Shown here one piece after another: positions 24,512 to 34,457 of a stretch of 64,000 bases of DNA (its first letter is position 1; each line of letters begins with the position of its first letter). This DNA is from Rhizorhabdus wittichii RW1 (GTDB lineage Bacteria; Pseudomonadota; Alphaproteobacteria; Sphingomonadales; Sphingomonadaceae): assembly GCA_000016765.1 (NCBI GenBank), contig CP000699.1:1178001-1242000 (forward strand), given 5' to 3'. A model generated the notes under the pieces. It was not told the origin of the DNA, did no database searches, and saw nothing but the letters and a program-made list of their open reading frames with translations. A program made the translations under genes and the position numbers.

Positions 24512-26124
24512 TGCCCGGTCGCCTGCTTGCGCCCGCCGATCTGGCCTGGTGCCGGGTGCGGGAAGGGCCTCCGAGCCAGCACCTGGCCGCTGATGAAGGT
24601 TCGAACGTCGCTCAGGAAGGCGCGTCGCCCCTCATCCTCGGAATAGAGCATATGTCCGCCGGGATAATAAGCGAAGGTCGTACGGTCCTGCGGCGCGGCG
24701 ATCTGGGCGAACTGATAATCGGTCTCGCCCATGGTGGTTGTGGTGTCGAAGACGCCTTGCGTCACCATCAACCGCATCTTGGGCATGGCCGCCATCTGCT
24801 CGCGCAGGATGATCTCGGTGCCGGGCATCGGTGCCTTGTTGAACGTCCAGGTCTCCTCGAACGCCGGCGGACTGTCGACGGTCGAACGATAGTCGGGCAG
24901 TCCTTCGGCGTGGAACAGGTCTCGACGCAACTGCCCTGTTGCCGCGGTAAGCCCAGCCATCATCGCCTTGAAGTCGCGATGTGAATCGTCGACGATACCC
25001 TGCAACGGCTCGATCTCGCGGCCGTCGAACTGTCCCAGCGCCAGGTTACGGCCGGCAAGCATCTGCCGTCGGATATTGGACAGCCGCAACGAGCCGGCGA
25101 GCCAGGTCGAGGCCGGCACGCCGGTCAACTGTGCGAGCCGCTCGGCAACGCAGGCCCGCTCCGTTTCGGGAGCGCGGTTTCCCGCGATCAGTATCTTGGC
25201 ATAATCCTGGAGTGCAAAGGTCTGGGCGGCCCGCACCGCCTGCTCGAGCGTCTGCGTCCTGTTGTCGATGAGACCATGATGCCAGGCCAGCGCCGCAATA
25301 TCGGGCAGGCTGTTGACCGCACGGACGGGATCGGGAAGCACCGTCATGCCGGTCTCTGGCCCATTGTACCACAGAGCCTGGGATACCAGGATCAGGCCTG
25401 CGGGCTCGACACGCGGCGTCGCCACTCGAAGATCGCGCGCGAGCAGCACCGCGCGGATGGACCCATAGCTTTCGCCCATGATGTAAACGGGCGAGGCCAT
25501 GCGGCCATTGTCGGTGAGCCAGCGCAGAATCACCTGCGCGAAGGCATTGGAATCCCCGTCGTTCGAGCGAAAGGTCTTTTCGTCGCTCCCCGGCAGGGGC
25601 CTCCCATAACCCGTTTCAGGCGCGTCGATGAAGACGAGATCGGCTATGTCGAGGACGGCATCCTCGTTCGGCACCACCGGTGTCTTGGCATTGCCGATCG
25701 CGGCCACGTCGAACGCCTGCAACCGTGAAGGCCCCATGGCGCCGAACATCAATGTGTTGGAGGAGCCGCCTGGCCCGCCATTGAAGATGAAGATGACCGG
25801 TCGCTGGGCCGCGAGCCTCTGGTCGATTCCGGCGACGAAGGCGGTGACGAACAGGCTCGATGCCGGCTTGCCCGCGCGGTCCCTGACCAGCATCTCGGAC
25901 AGCACGGCCCGATAGCGCAGGCTCTTGCCGCCAAAGGTGCCGCTGCGCACCGCCGAATAGTGGCGCGGCCCCCGGTCGGCCGGGCGGGTGACGGCAGGCC
26001 ATGTCGACCTGGAAGGCTCTGGGGAGAGCGCTGGAGATGCTGCATCTTGCGCTTGTACCAGGGCCGGCATGGCGAGCAGGCTCGACAGCGATACGAGCAG
26101 CGACAAGCGCCTGACAATTTTCAT
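24508..26124 (-). CDS. S10 family serine carboxypeptidase-like protein, secreted
   Basis: A 538-residue protein with a signal peptide (MKIVRRLSLLVSLSSLLAMP...VQAQ). The S10 oxyanion/substrate motif FNGGPGGSSN and nucleophile elbow GESYGS are present, with Asp in GVFDTTT and His in GGHMLY completing the triad. It would remove C-terminal residues or act as an acyl hydrolase in the periplasm. The start at 26124 has GAGG nine bases upstream; an ATG three codons earlier is too close to it. It lies 58 bp after the STN-type TonB receptor. The last 20 or so residues are unusual and run into the RidA remnant, so the native C-terminus may have been lost. Confidence 0.88.
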   Translation of the reverse strand: MKIVRRLSLLVSLSSLLAMPALVQAQDAASPALSPEPSRSTWPAVTRPADRGPRHYSAVRSGTFGGKSLRYRAVLSEMLVRDRAGKPASSLFVTAFVAGIDQRLAAQRPVIFIFNGGPGGSSNTLMFGAMGPSRLQAFDVAAIGNAKTPVVPNEDAVLDIADLVFIDAPETGYGRPLPGSDEKTFRSNDGDSNAFAQVILRWLTDNGRMASPVYIMGESYGSIRAVLLARDLRVATPRVEPAGLILVSQALWYNGPETGMTVLPDPVRAVNSLPDIAALAWHHGLIDNRTQTLEQAVRAAQTFALQDYAKILIAGNRAPETERACVAERLAQLTGVPASTWLAGSLRLSNIRRQMLAGRNLALGQFDGREIEPLQGIVDDSHRDFKAMMAGLTAATGQLRRDLFHAEGLPDYRSTVDSPPAFEETWTFNKAPMPGTEIILREQMAAMPKMRLMVTQGVFDTTTTMGETDYQFAQIAAPQDRTTFAYYPGGHMLYSEDEGRRAFLSDVRTFISGQVLARRPFPHPAPGQIGGRKQATGQ

Positions 26125-26182
26125 TCGGGTCATCCTCGGTACTGTGATGGTTCGATGAGATCGGTAGGGGCCGCGGGACAGG

Positions 26183-28753
26183 TCAGAGGGTGCGTTCCAG
26201 ATAGAGGCCGAACGTTCGCGGTGGATTGAAGTTGGTGCCATAGACGCTGGTCGTCAGCGAGGCCGGCGTGTCCGATGTCGAGGAGAGCACGCCACGCCGG
26301 TCGGTGACGTTGCGCGCGAACAGGCCGATGGCCCATCTGGTCGAACGGACGCCGGCGCGCAGATCCATCCGCACGAAGCCCGGCCATGCAATCCGCAGAT
26401 TGCCGGGGCGTTGCGGGAACATGCCTTGTCGCTCGCCGACATAGGCGATCGTCGCGCCGATCGTCGCCGTCCAGTCGGGGGCGATCGGCATGTCCCGATC
26501 GACCGAGACATTGCCGCTGAACCGCGGACTAAACGGCAAGCGATCACCCTTGACCGCGACGATCCCGGCCGGCGGCGTCCGCGAATAGCGCGCCAGATTA
26601 TAACTGCCGTTGAGCGCCACGCGCAGCCCGCGTGGCGTCCGGTACTGGAGCATTGCCTCGAAACCGTCGCTGCGGGCTCGGCCGCCATTGGTGAAATAAG
26701 AGAATTGCGTCGCGCTATCGAAAATGCGGACCTGCACCTTACGCCAGTCGATATGATAGGCGGAGAGGTCGAAGGTGAGGCGGCCCCCGGCCATGTCGCC
26801 CTTGACGCCCAGTTCATAGTTGAGCGTGGTATCGGCGCCAAAGGTTTCGGGCAGGTTCGCCACGATGGCGGAGCCGTTCGGTCCACCGGGGCGATAACCC
26901 GAGGCGAAGCGGACATAAGCCATCAGGTGCCGGCTGACCTCATAGCGCGGCACGATGAGAAAGGTGACGGCGTCGTCGTTCGACTGGGCCGATGCCCGGA
27001 ACGGTACCCCGGGCGTGACGTCACCCAGCGGGCCGGTATCGGTCTCGCGGTAGGTCTGCCAGTTACGGCTGTAGCGCAATCCGCCCTGCACGCTGAAGGG
27101 ACGAGACAGGTGATAGGTCACGTCGCCAAAGGCGGCGACCTCCTCATAGCTGGTCGGAAAAATTGCGACGAGCAGGTTCGAGACGAAGCCGCCCGTCCCG
27201 GGCGTGATCGTGTCGATCTGCTGGAAGCTGCGGCTGTTCTCCCTGGTGTAGAAGCCGCCGATCCGCCATTCGAGCTTCCTGCCGGTTGGCGAGGAGAGCC
27301 GGAACTCCTGGGTGAATTTGCGCGTCCGCATATGGTTCGAGAGCTGGGCGTCAGGCCCGAAGGCGGCGAACAGACCGGCCTCGCGATTTACGTTGTGGCC
27401 ATAGCCGGTCACCGATTTGAGATCGCTCCAACCCAGGGCGACATCGATATTGGCCGTCAGCAACGTGCTATATGTGCGATACCTCCCGCTGCCCTCCGGC
27501 AGCGCTTGCCGCAGATCGCCAAGCAACGGTTGCTGATGATAATCCGTCGTCACGCGCGCGGTGCCGTCGCTCCGGCTCGACTGATGAAGCATGCCCAGGC
27601 GAACCGTCACCGCCGGCGCGGCTTCCCACAAGAGGCCGGCGCGCCCGCCCACGACATCGATCCCGTTGACGTCCTTGCGACCGGTCAGGATATTATCGAC
27701 AAAACCCGGCGTGCGCCGCGAATAGGCGTTGATGCGCAGCGCTGCCTCGTCGCTCAACGGCAGGTTGACGGCGCCGAGCAGGCCATGGCCGCTCTCGCCC
27801 CGGCGAACCACGCTGGCACTCGCCTGGACCCACCCCGACGCCGCATCGAGGGACGGATCCGCCGTGACATATTTGATCAGGCCGCCCAGGCTGGAAGCAC
27901 CATAGAGCGTGCCCTGGGGACCGCGCAGGATCTCGATGCGCCGGAGATCCGCAGGATCGAGATCGGGCTGCACCAGTTGGCCGTCGGCGAGCGCGACACT
28001 GCTGCCATAAGGAACATCGTCGATCGTCACCGCGACGGTCGGATTGCTGAACACGCCGGTTGAAATGCCGCGAATGACGATGTTGGTCTTGCCGTTGCCC
28101 TGGGGATTGAGGCCGAGGCCCGGCACCTCGCTCGCATAATCCTGGAGGCGCGTCAGATTGCGCTCGGCCAGCGAGCGCGGGTCGAGCGCGGTCACAGGGA
28201 CAGGCGTATCCTGCAGCCGTTCGGCCCGTTTCTGCGCGGTGACGATGATGTCGGATGGTCCGGCCGGTGCGGCAGCCGATGCGCCGCCGGCCGACGCGCC
28301 AGAGCCTAGTTCGCGGTCGGGCGACCGATCGGCCGCCCTCCATCGCCCCGGCACGATACGCTCGACCCGATAGCCGCCTTTCGGATTGGGAACCGCACGA
28401 AGGCCGCTGCCGCGCAGCAGCGCCGCTATAGCCACATTGACCGGGATCGCGCCGCGCAGCGGGCGGGACATCTTGTCCCGGGCGACCTCCGGCGAAAAGA
28501 AAATCAGGACATCGGACTGCTGCGAGAACTCGATCAACGCGGCGCCTAGCGGCTGAGCCGGAATGTCGAACGGGCGGGCGTCGGTCTGGGCGAGCGCGGT
28601 TGGCGCGATGGTCATCGCGGCGCCAACCAACACGACGAACAGCGACGTCCGCGCTACAGCATCTTTGATGCCACCCAGAACAGCCCCCCTTGGTTGCGGG
28701 CGCAGGCCCGAACCTGCAGTCCCTTGTTCGATCCCGTCCATCCTATGACGCAC
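26183..28753 (-). CDS. TonB-dependent receptor with STN signalling domain (FecA-like transducer)
   Basis: An 856-residue receptor. After a signal peptide comes an STN domain (about residues 58-130: FDIPAQPLGAALIEFSQQSDVLIFF, then LRGAIPVNVAIAALLRGSGL), followed by a plug with IEILRGPQGTLYGASSLGG and a barrel. The STN domain is what lets a receptor speak to a FecR-type protein, and FecR and FecI genes lie directly upstream. The annotated GTG at 28753 has GGAGG four bases away; ATG 28741 is an alternative. The plug and barrel are close to the receptor at 32136-34340, which lacks STN, so the two are paralogues. Confidence 0.93.
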   Translation of the reverse strand: MRHRMDGIEQGTAGSGLRPQPRGAVLGGIKDAVARTSLFVVLVGAAMTIAPTALAQTDARPFDIPAQPLGAALIEFSQQSDVLIFFSPEVARDKMSRPLRGAIPVNVAIAALLRGSGLRAVPNPKGGYRVERIVPGRWRAADRSPDRELGSGASAGGASAAAPAGPSDIIVTAQKRAERLQDTPVPVTALDPRSLAERNLTRLQDYASEVPGLGLNPQGNGKTNIVIRGISTGVFSNPTVAVTIDDVPYGSSVALADGQLVQPDLDPADLRRIEILRGPQGTLYGASSLGGLIKYVTADPSLDAASGWVQASASVVRRGESGHGLLGAVNLPLSDEAALRINAYSRRTPGFVDNILTGRKDVNGIDVVGGRAGLLWEAAPAVTVRLGMLHQSSRSDGTARVTTDYHQQPLLGDLRQALPEGSGRYRTYSTLLTANIDVALGWSDLKSVTGYGHNVNREAGLFAAFGPDAQLSNHMRTRKFTQEFRLSSPTGRKLEWRIGGFYTRENSRSFQQIDTITPGTGGFVSNLLVAIFPTSYEEVAAFGDVTYHLSRPFSVQGGLRYSRNWQTYRETDTGPLGDVTPGVPFRASAQSNDDAVTFLIVPRYEVSRHLMAYVRFASGYRPGGPNGSAIVANLPETFGADTTLNYELGVKGDMAGGRLTFDLSAYHIDWRKVQVRIFDSATQFSYFTNGGRARSDGFEAMLQYRTPRGLRVALNGSYNLARYSRTPPAGIVAVKGDRLPFSPRFSGNVSVDRDMPIAPDWTATIGATIAYVGERQGMFPQRPGNLRIAWPGFVRMDLRAGVRSTRWAIGLFARNVTDRRGVLSSTSDTPASLTTSVYGTNFNPPRTFGLYLERTL

Positions 28754-28798
28754 GGGTCCTCCCGATCGTCAGTCATGACCAGCGGCCGTCCGGCAGCG

Positions 28799-29818
28799 CT
28801 ATCGACCGGTGGCTTCCAGACGGTAAGCGCCGCCCGCCGTCTCGGTCGCCTTCACCGGCAACACCGTCCCGACCGATGCCAGGAAGGCCGGGATCTCGCT
28901 CGCCTTGAACGATGCCGTGACGCGCAGATCGAGAATGCCCTTGTCGGCGACGATGACGCCGGGCGCGTAATAGCGGTTCACGTCCGACACCAGATCGGAC
29001 AGGCGGCTATTCTCATAAACCAGCCGCCCTTGCCGCCATGCGCCCGGCATGGGGGCTGACAGTCGGACGATCAGCGGGTCTGCGGCCGAAGCCAGGCGAA
29101 TCTCGGCGCGCTGCCCGGCCTGGAGAAGGGCCGTCGCCGGACGCCTGGCTGGATCGGGATCGGCCCGGCTGACCTGCACGCGCCCCTCGAGCACGCCGAC
29201 GCGCACCGAAGTGTCGGCATAGTTCACGTCGAACTTGGTCCCCACGACGCGGGTGGTCGATCCGCCGGCCTCGACCAGGAATGGACGCGATCGGTCGTGG
29301 GTGACTTCGAAGAACGCTTCGCCACTGGCCAGCACGACGCGTCGCTCCGCGTCCGCGAAGGCCACCGTCAACCGCGAGCGTGGACCGAGCGTGACCTGGC
29401 TGCCATCGTCGAGCGTCAGGAGCTGGGTCTGCGCCACACCGGTCTGAAAGACCTCCGGTTGCGGGAGCAAGGATGGTCCGACGGCGAGGAACGCGACCAT
29501 GGCCGCCACGGCGCCGGCGACGCCGAGCGCGATCTTCGGCACGCGGACATAGCCCCAACGATGCCGTGTCGCCTCGGGGGTGACATCGATCGGATCGGTG
29601 GCCAGCTCGGACAGCTTGTTGAGAACGGGCAATGTCGACCATGTGCGCGATAGGTCTTGCCACGCGCGGGCATGGCGCGGATCGGCGGCGAGCCAACGAT
29701 CGAAATCGTCCTGCTCGGCCGCGGTCAGCTCGCGATCATCCTGCAGCACGACCCACTCGCTCGCCTGCATGTCGATACGGTCCTGCTCAGGGTCAGGAAT
29801 GTGGGCGCCGCTATTCAC
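28799..29818 (-). CDS. FecR-family anti-sigma/sigma regulator, inner membrane
   Basis: A 339-residue protein. The N-terminal cytoplasmic DUF4880-like part (ASEWVVLQDDRELTAAEQDDFDRWLAADPRHARAWQDL) holds the sigma-binding region. A single membrane helix at about 97-115 follows, then a periplasmic FecR domain (LTLDDGSQVTLGPRSRLTVAF, GEAFFEVTHDRSRPFLVEAG). The C-terminal secretin/STN-like part contacts the receptor. The start is a GTG at 29818 that overlaps the sigma gene. It relays occupancy of the STN-type receptor to the ECF sigma factor. Confidence 0.92.
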   Translation of the reverse strand: MNSGAHIPDPEQDRIDMQASEWVVLQDDRELTAAEQDDFDRWLAADPRHARAWQDLSRTWSTLPVLNKLSELATDPIDVTPEATRHRWGYVRVPKIALGVAGAVAAMVAFLAVGPSLLPQPEVFQTGVAQTQLLTLDDGSQVTLGPRSRLTVAFADAERRVVLASGEAFFEVTHDRSRPFLVEAGGSTTRVVGTKFDVNYADTSVRVGVLEGRVQVSRADPDPARRPATALLQAGQRAEIRLASAADPLIVRLSAPMPGAWRQGRLVYENSRLSDLVSDVNRYYAPGVIVADKGILDLRVTASFKASEIPAFLASVGTVLPVKATETAGGAYRLEATGR

Positions 29819-30461
29819 CTTCCACCTCGGATAATGCGCGGTGGCATAGCACGAGGGCTTGAGCCAGCAGCATCTTCACCAGCGTCGCCGAACAATTCAT
29901 CCGTCGCGCGATCTCCGCGCTGCTCAGGCCGTGGATTCGGCTCATGACGAGAATGTCACGGCGGCGCGCGTCCATCTTCTGGATCGCGTCTTCCAGGATA
30001 CGCCATTGTTCCTTCGCCACCAGGACCCGCTCGGGGCTGAAATCGTCCGTCTCGTCGGCCGTCGCCCGGGCGTCCGATGCATAGTCGCTACGGACTTTCA
30101 GCCGGCGACGTTGGTCGAGCACGAGGTTGCGAGCGCTGGCGATCAGGAAGGCCCGGGGATTGGCGATGTCGTCGCGACCGTCGATGGCCAGGAATTTCTC
30201 GAAGGCGGCCTGGGCGACATCGGCCGGATCGGGCGGCCCGCTGCCGAAGGCGCGCCGAACGTAGCGGACGATCGTGTCACGATGGTGACGATATAGGAGG
30301 TCGAGTTCCCCGCCGCCGTCACCGGCGGTAGCAGGCACGCTTCTCTTCAATCCGGACACCCACGGCCGCTTTCCGGCAGGACTATATGCCTGTCGGTTCT
30401 GGGTGTCATCGGCCAATGCCGGTCCGGTTCTCAACCGCCTTTCGTCGTAGACTATCCCCAC
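29811..30461 (-). CDS. ECF sigma-70 factor, FecI-like
   Basis: An RNA polymerase sigma factor of the FecI group with region 2 (LDLLYRHHRDTIVRYVRRAFG, DPADVAQAAFEKFL) and region 4 (MDARRRDILVMSRIHGLSSAEIARRMNCSATLVKMLL). The longest frame starts at a GTG (30461) and gives 216 residues; the first 45 residues are not conserved in the family, so a downstream start is possible. Overlap with fecR shows coupling. Expected targets are the STN receptor and perhaps the S10/oxidase/aldolase/pca genes below it. Confidence 0.88.
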   Translation of the reverse strand: MGIVYDERRLRTGPALADDTQNRQAYSPAGKRPWVSGLKRSVPATAGDGGGELDLLYRHHRDTIVRYVRRAFGSGPPDPADVAQAAFEKFLAIDGRDDIANPRAFLIASARNLVLDQRRRLKVRSDYASDARATADETDDFSPERVLVAKEQWRILEDAIQKMDARRRDILVMSRIHGLSSAEIARRMNCSATLVKMLLAQALVLCHRALSEVEGE

Positions 30462-30471
30462 CGGCCGTCAC

Positions 30472-31854
30472 CTATTCGAGTTCCACGATCCCGATGTCGC
30501 CGTTGATCCGGATCTTCGTGCCGAACGGCGCGGACAGCGCCTGCAAGCGGCCGAGGATCGTCCGCGCGCGTTCCCCTCGGGCCAGGCTTGGCGAGCCGCT
30601 CCGCGGACCGGCCTTGTCCTCGATCAGGACCGGATAGAGCCGGATGCTCCGCACCCGCTCGCCCTGATATTCGACCACCGGGACGAAGCTTTCGTACCAG
30701 ATGTCGGGCACATGAATTGTCTCGCCGCTCGGCGTGTCGAGCACGCGTGCACCGCCGAAGTCGAGGAACAGGCTGCCCAAGCCATAGAAGATCGGCTTGC
30801 CCTTGTAGATTTCGATCCCGCTGATGATGTGCGGACCATGCCGCGCCACCGCGCTCGCACCATGATCGATGGCGGCGTGGAACAGCTCGACCTGGAAACT
30901 GGCCGGGCGCGGATCATTGGGGCTTGCCGCCTCATTGGCGTGCTGGAGGAACACCGGATGATAGGGCACCGCCGGCTCCTCATCCTCCCCCGCCGTTTCA
31001 TGGGCATGGATCGAGAACAGCACCAGGCCTGCCCTCTTCCTGGCCTCGGCCACCGCATCCAGCAGGGCGTCCCTGTCGGAGGGCTTCATCTCCCACAGCG
31101 ATCCCAGGCTATCGCCCTGGCGGAAGACCTGGTCGCCCACCCGCATGTCCGGTCCGTCGCGGAGCGCCGTCGGTCCCGCGGCCTCCAGCACGACCTTGTA
31201 AAGGGGCGGCGGCACCACGCGCACCTTGCGCACGTGCAGCGGACTGATCCCCGGCCGCGGCTGCGACATCATCGCATGCCGCTCGATCGCCGGGCCGGCA
31301 ACGGCTGTGGGTGGGAAGGTCGACGCCGTCGCCACCAGAGCGACGGCGCCCTTGGGTGTGAGCTGGAATACCGGCCCACGCGCCGCCGCGTCGCTCATCG
31401 CGGCGCCGCCAGCCACCACGCCGGCCGCCGCGAGATTGCGGAGCGTCGCCGCCAGACCTTCGGAGCCCCAGTCGGTCGGATGGTTGTTGGCCAGTGACAC
31501 GAGCGTCGCGCCCATATCCTTCAGTTCGGCCGCATGGCCGGCATAGCGCAGCGGATAGCCGCCGCCATTTTCCGCCGCAGGATAGCCCGAGAAGCGATTC
31601 AGGTCGAAAACGGCGTTCTCCTGATTGACGAAGCCGACATCAGCCTTGCGGAAGAGTTCGGCGACGCCGGCAAAGGCGGGATCGCCGGCGCGGTTCATCG
31701 GATGTACCGGGCCGATCATGTCGCCGCCGAAGGCAACGGTCACGACCGGTGCGGACGACGCCTCGGACTTTCCCGCAAAAGCCGGTCCGGTGACCAGCGC
31801 TGCGGCGCCGAGCCATCCGACCGTCCAGCGCACCCATGCTCGAGACAATGTCAT
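30472..31854 (-). CDS. CapA/PGA_cap-type metallophosphatase-fold protein, secreted
   Basis: A 460-residue protein with a signal peptide (WTVGWLGAAALVTGPAFA). The domain follows the CapA family pattern: AFGGDMIGPVH, VGFVNQENAVF, LVSLANNHPTDWGSEGL, a later IHAHET and GPHIISGIEIYKGKPIFYGLGS. CapA proteins have a calcineurin-like fold and are linked to poly-gamma-glutamate export or handling, though many homologues lie in unrelated clusters. Here it is upstream of the sigma factor by 10 bp, so probably co-transcribed; a role on a gamma-glutamyl or peptide-linked substrate is possible. GGGGAAAGG precedes the ATG at 31854. Confidence 0.82.
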   Translation of the reverse strand: MTLSRAWVRWTVGWLGAAALVTGPAFAGKSEASSAPVVTVAFGGDMIGPVHPMNRAGDPAFAGVAELFRKADVGFVNQENAVFDLNRFSGYPAAENGGGYPLRYAGHAAELKDMGATLVSLANNHPTDWGSEGLAATLRNLAAAGVVAGGAAMSDAAARGPVFQLTPKGAVALVATASTFPPTAVAGPAIERHAMMSQPRPGISPLHVRKVRVVPPPLYKVVLEAAGPTALRDGPDMRVGDQVFRQGDSLGSLWEMKPSDRDALLDAVAEARKRAGLVLFSIHAHETAGEDEEPAVPYHPVFLQHANEAASPNDPRPASFQVELFHAAIDHGASAVARHGPHIISGIEIYKGKPIFYGLGSLFLDFGGARVLDTPSGETIHVPDIWYESFVPVVEYQGERVRSIRLYPVLIEDKAGPRSGSPSLARGERARTILGRLQALSAPFGTKIRINGDIGIVELE

Positions 31855-32135
31855 CGCCTTTCCCCTCCGGACGATCGGCGCCGACCGCCATGCCCGGCCA
31901 GGTTGCCACCATATCCTTATCCATAGACGCGCAGGCCGCTCCAAACGTCAGCCCGATGCCGCATCGACCGGTTTCTCAGGCGACCATGCCCAAGGGCGGG
32001 GAGTCGTCGCGACCCGCCTCGGAAAAAAAGAAAATCCCGACGCCGCCCTGACGATCGCGAAAGCCCGCGCGTCGAAGGGGGTGGATGCGCGGCCCAACAC
32101 TGCATCGCGCGTCGCAGACAATAGAGGGGGGTCTT

Positions 32136-34340
32136 ATGAAGCGAAGCGTCAGCATCATCACCATCCGCAAGCCGCTGCTTGCCGCGTCCGCCGCGGCGAT
32201 CGCCATGACCACATCGGCGGCGCACGCGCAGAGCGAACCGGCAGCCGAAGGCTCTGGCGACATCATCGTCACGGCACAGAAGCGCGCAGAGCGCCTGCAG
32301 GACACGCCGGTTCCGATCACCGCCATCAACACCGCCGAGCTCGCCGACCACGGAGTGTCGCGGCTCCAGGATTATTTCAGCCAGGTGCCGGGCCTCAGCC
32401 TCAACGCGCAGGGCAACGGCAAGACCAACATCATCATCCGCGGCATCACCACCGCCGTGTTCGGCAATCCGACCGTCGCGGTGTCGATTGACGACGTACC
32501 CTTCGGAGCGACCAACGCGACGGCCGACGGACAGCTCGTCCAACCCGATCTCGATCCCGCGGATCTTGAGCGGGTCGAGGTTCTGCGCGGGCCGCAGGGC
32601 ACGCTTTACGGCGCCTCCAGTCTTGGCGGCCTCATCAAATATGTCACCAGGGATCCGTCGACCGAGGCCGTGTCGGGCCGTGTCCAGGGCGACGTCAATA
32701 CGGTGCGCAAGGGCGAGGCGGGCTACGCGCTGCGCGGATCGGTCAATCTGCCGCTGAGCGATACGGTGGCGGTCCGCGCCAGCGGCCATATGCGGCGTTC
32801 GCCTGGCTATGTCGACAATGTGCTGTCGGGCCAGAAGGATGTGAACACCGTCGACGTCTATGGCGGCCGCGTCGCGATGATGCTGAAGCCCAATGAGCGG
32901 ATCAAGGTCAGGCTTGCGGTGCAGCATCAGGATACGCGCGGCGACGGGACCGCGCGGACCACGACCAATTTCTCGCTGGAGCCGACGTTCGGCGATCTCA
33001 AGCAGCGCTATCTGCCCGACAGCGGCATGTTCCACACGCGCAGCACGCTCGCGACGGCCAACATCGATCTCGATTTCGATGACGTGACGATCACGTCGGT
33101 GACCGGCTATGGCCGCAACAGGAACCAGGAGCGGTCAGACTTCTCGCGCAGCGTCGGTGAACCCGCCGCCGAGCTCGCAAACGACATGCGAACAAGGAAG
33201 TTCACCCAGGAAATCCGTTTTGCGGGCCAGTCCGGAAAGCCGGTCGAATGGATGCTCGGCGGCTTCTACACGAAGGAGAAGAGCTCGAGCTTCCAGAAGA
33301 TCGAGCGGGTCACGCCGATCACCGGTGCACCGGTCGCGCCCGCGCAGACCAATATCTTCACCGCGGACTTCCCGACCTCCTACGAGGAACTGGCGGCCTT
33401 CGGTTTCGTGACCGTGAATTTCACCTCGAAGTTCAACATACAAGGCGGCATGCGCTACAGCGGCAACCGCCAGACGATCTTCGAGCTCGACAGCGGCGAG
33501 TTTGCCGGCACGTTGCCAGGGCAGCCGCCGGTCATCACCGCCGATACCGCAGCCAGCGACGAGTCCTTCACCTTCCTGGTGGTACCGCAATATAAATTCA
33601 GCCCGGACCTGATGGCCTATGCGCGGGTCGCATCGGGATATCGGCCGGGAGGCCCCAACGGCGCGATCTTCAGTGATCCGACGCTTCCGAAGAGCTTCAA
33701 GGCCGATACCACGATGAACTATGAGGCGGGGGTCAAGGGCAACCTGTTCGACCGGCACGTCACCTTCGACGTCTCGGCTTATTATATCGACTGGAGCAAG
33801 GTCCACCTCCAACTGATCATCAGCGGCCTCTCCATTTTCACCAATGGCGGTAAAGCGAGCAGCAAGGGCATTGAAGGCTCCTTCCAATATCACAATGACA
33901 GCGGGCTAACGATCGCGGCGAACGGCAGCTACGGCGTCGCCAGACTCGAAGAGGATCCGCCGGCGGCAATCCCGGCCGACAAGGGCACGCGGCTGCCGTT
34001 CAGCCCCAAGTTCAGCGGCAGCCTGTCGATCGACCAGGATTTCGACATTATGGAGGACTGGAAGGCGAGTGTCGGCGGCACGGTCGCCCATGTTGGTCGA
34101 CGCTTCGGTCCGTTCCAGCCGGTGGCGTCGCGGCTCAACCTGCCGTCCTACACGACCGTTGATCTGCGGATCGGCGCCAGGAATGACGACTGGTCGATCA
34201 CCGCCTATGTACGCAACGTCGCCGACAAGCGTGGCGTCCTGTCGGCCGCGGCCGAAGGATCGCAGGCGGTCACGGGCGTGTTTGGCGTCAACTATGTCCA
34301 GCCACGTACCATCGGCCTGTCGGTAGCGCGCAGCTTCTGA
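32136..34340 (+). CDS. TonB-dependent receptor (paralogue of the STN-type receptor)
   Basis: A 734-residue receptor with a signal peptide ending SAAHAQ, a TonB-box-like GDIIVTAQKRAERLQDTPVP, and a plug with VEVLRGPQGTLYGASSLGG. Long stretches match the receptor at 26183-28753 almost word for word (for example GQLVQPDLDPADL and GASSLGGLIKYVT), but there is no STN domain. AGAGGGGGG precedes the ATG at 32136. It is the first gene of a plus-strand operon receptor, S10 peptidase, aldehyde dehydrogenase, mirroring the receptor-S10 pair on the other strand. Confidence 0.93.
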   Translation: MKRSVSIITIRKPLLAASAAAIAMTTSAAHAQSEPAAEGSGDIIVTAQKRAERLQDTPVPITAINTAELADHGVSRLQDYFSQVPGLSLNAQGNGKTNIIIRGITTAVFGNPTVAVSIDDVPFGATNATADGQLVQPDLDPADLERVEVLRGPQGTLYGASSLGGLIKYVTRDPSTEAVSGRVQGDVNTVRKGEAGYALRGSVNLPLSDTVAVRASGHMRRSPGYVDNVLSGQKDVNTVDVYGGRVAMMLKPNERIKVRLAVQHQDTRGDGTARTTTNFSLEPTFGDLKQRYLPDSGMFHTRSTLATANIDLDFDDVTITSVTGYGRNRNQERSDFSRSVGEPAAELANDMRTRKFTQEIRFAGQSGKPVEWMLGGFYTKEKSSSFQKIERVTPITGAPVAPAQTNIFTADFPTSYEELAAFGFVTVNFTSKFNIQGGMRYSGNRQTIFELDSGEFAGTLPGQPPVITADTAASDESFTFLVVPQYKFSPDLMAYARVASGYRPGGPNGAIFSDPTLPKSFKADTTMNYEAGVKGNLFDRHVTFDVSAYYIDWSKVHLQLIISGLSIFTNGGKASSKGIEGSFQYHNDSGLTIAANGSYGVARLEEDPPAAIPADKGTRLPFSPKFSGSLSIDQDFDIMEDWKASVGGTVAHVGRRFGPFQPVASRLNLPSYTTVDLRIGARNDDWSITAYVRNVADKRGVLSAAAEGSQAVTGVFGVNYVQPRTIGLSVARSF

Positions 34341-34457
34341 CGAAGACGCGACAGGAACGCGCCAGTGGACGCAGCCGCCCCCTCGCACTTCGCAGGTCGG
34401 CAAGCCCGCTGGCGCGTCCTTGCCCCTGCGGGGCCTCGCCCCACGGAACGGAGCATC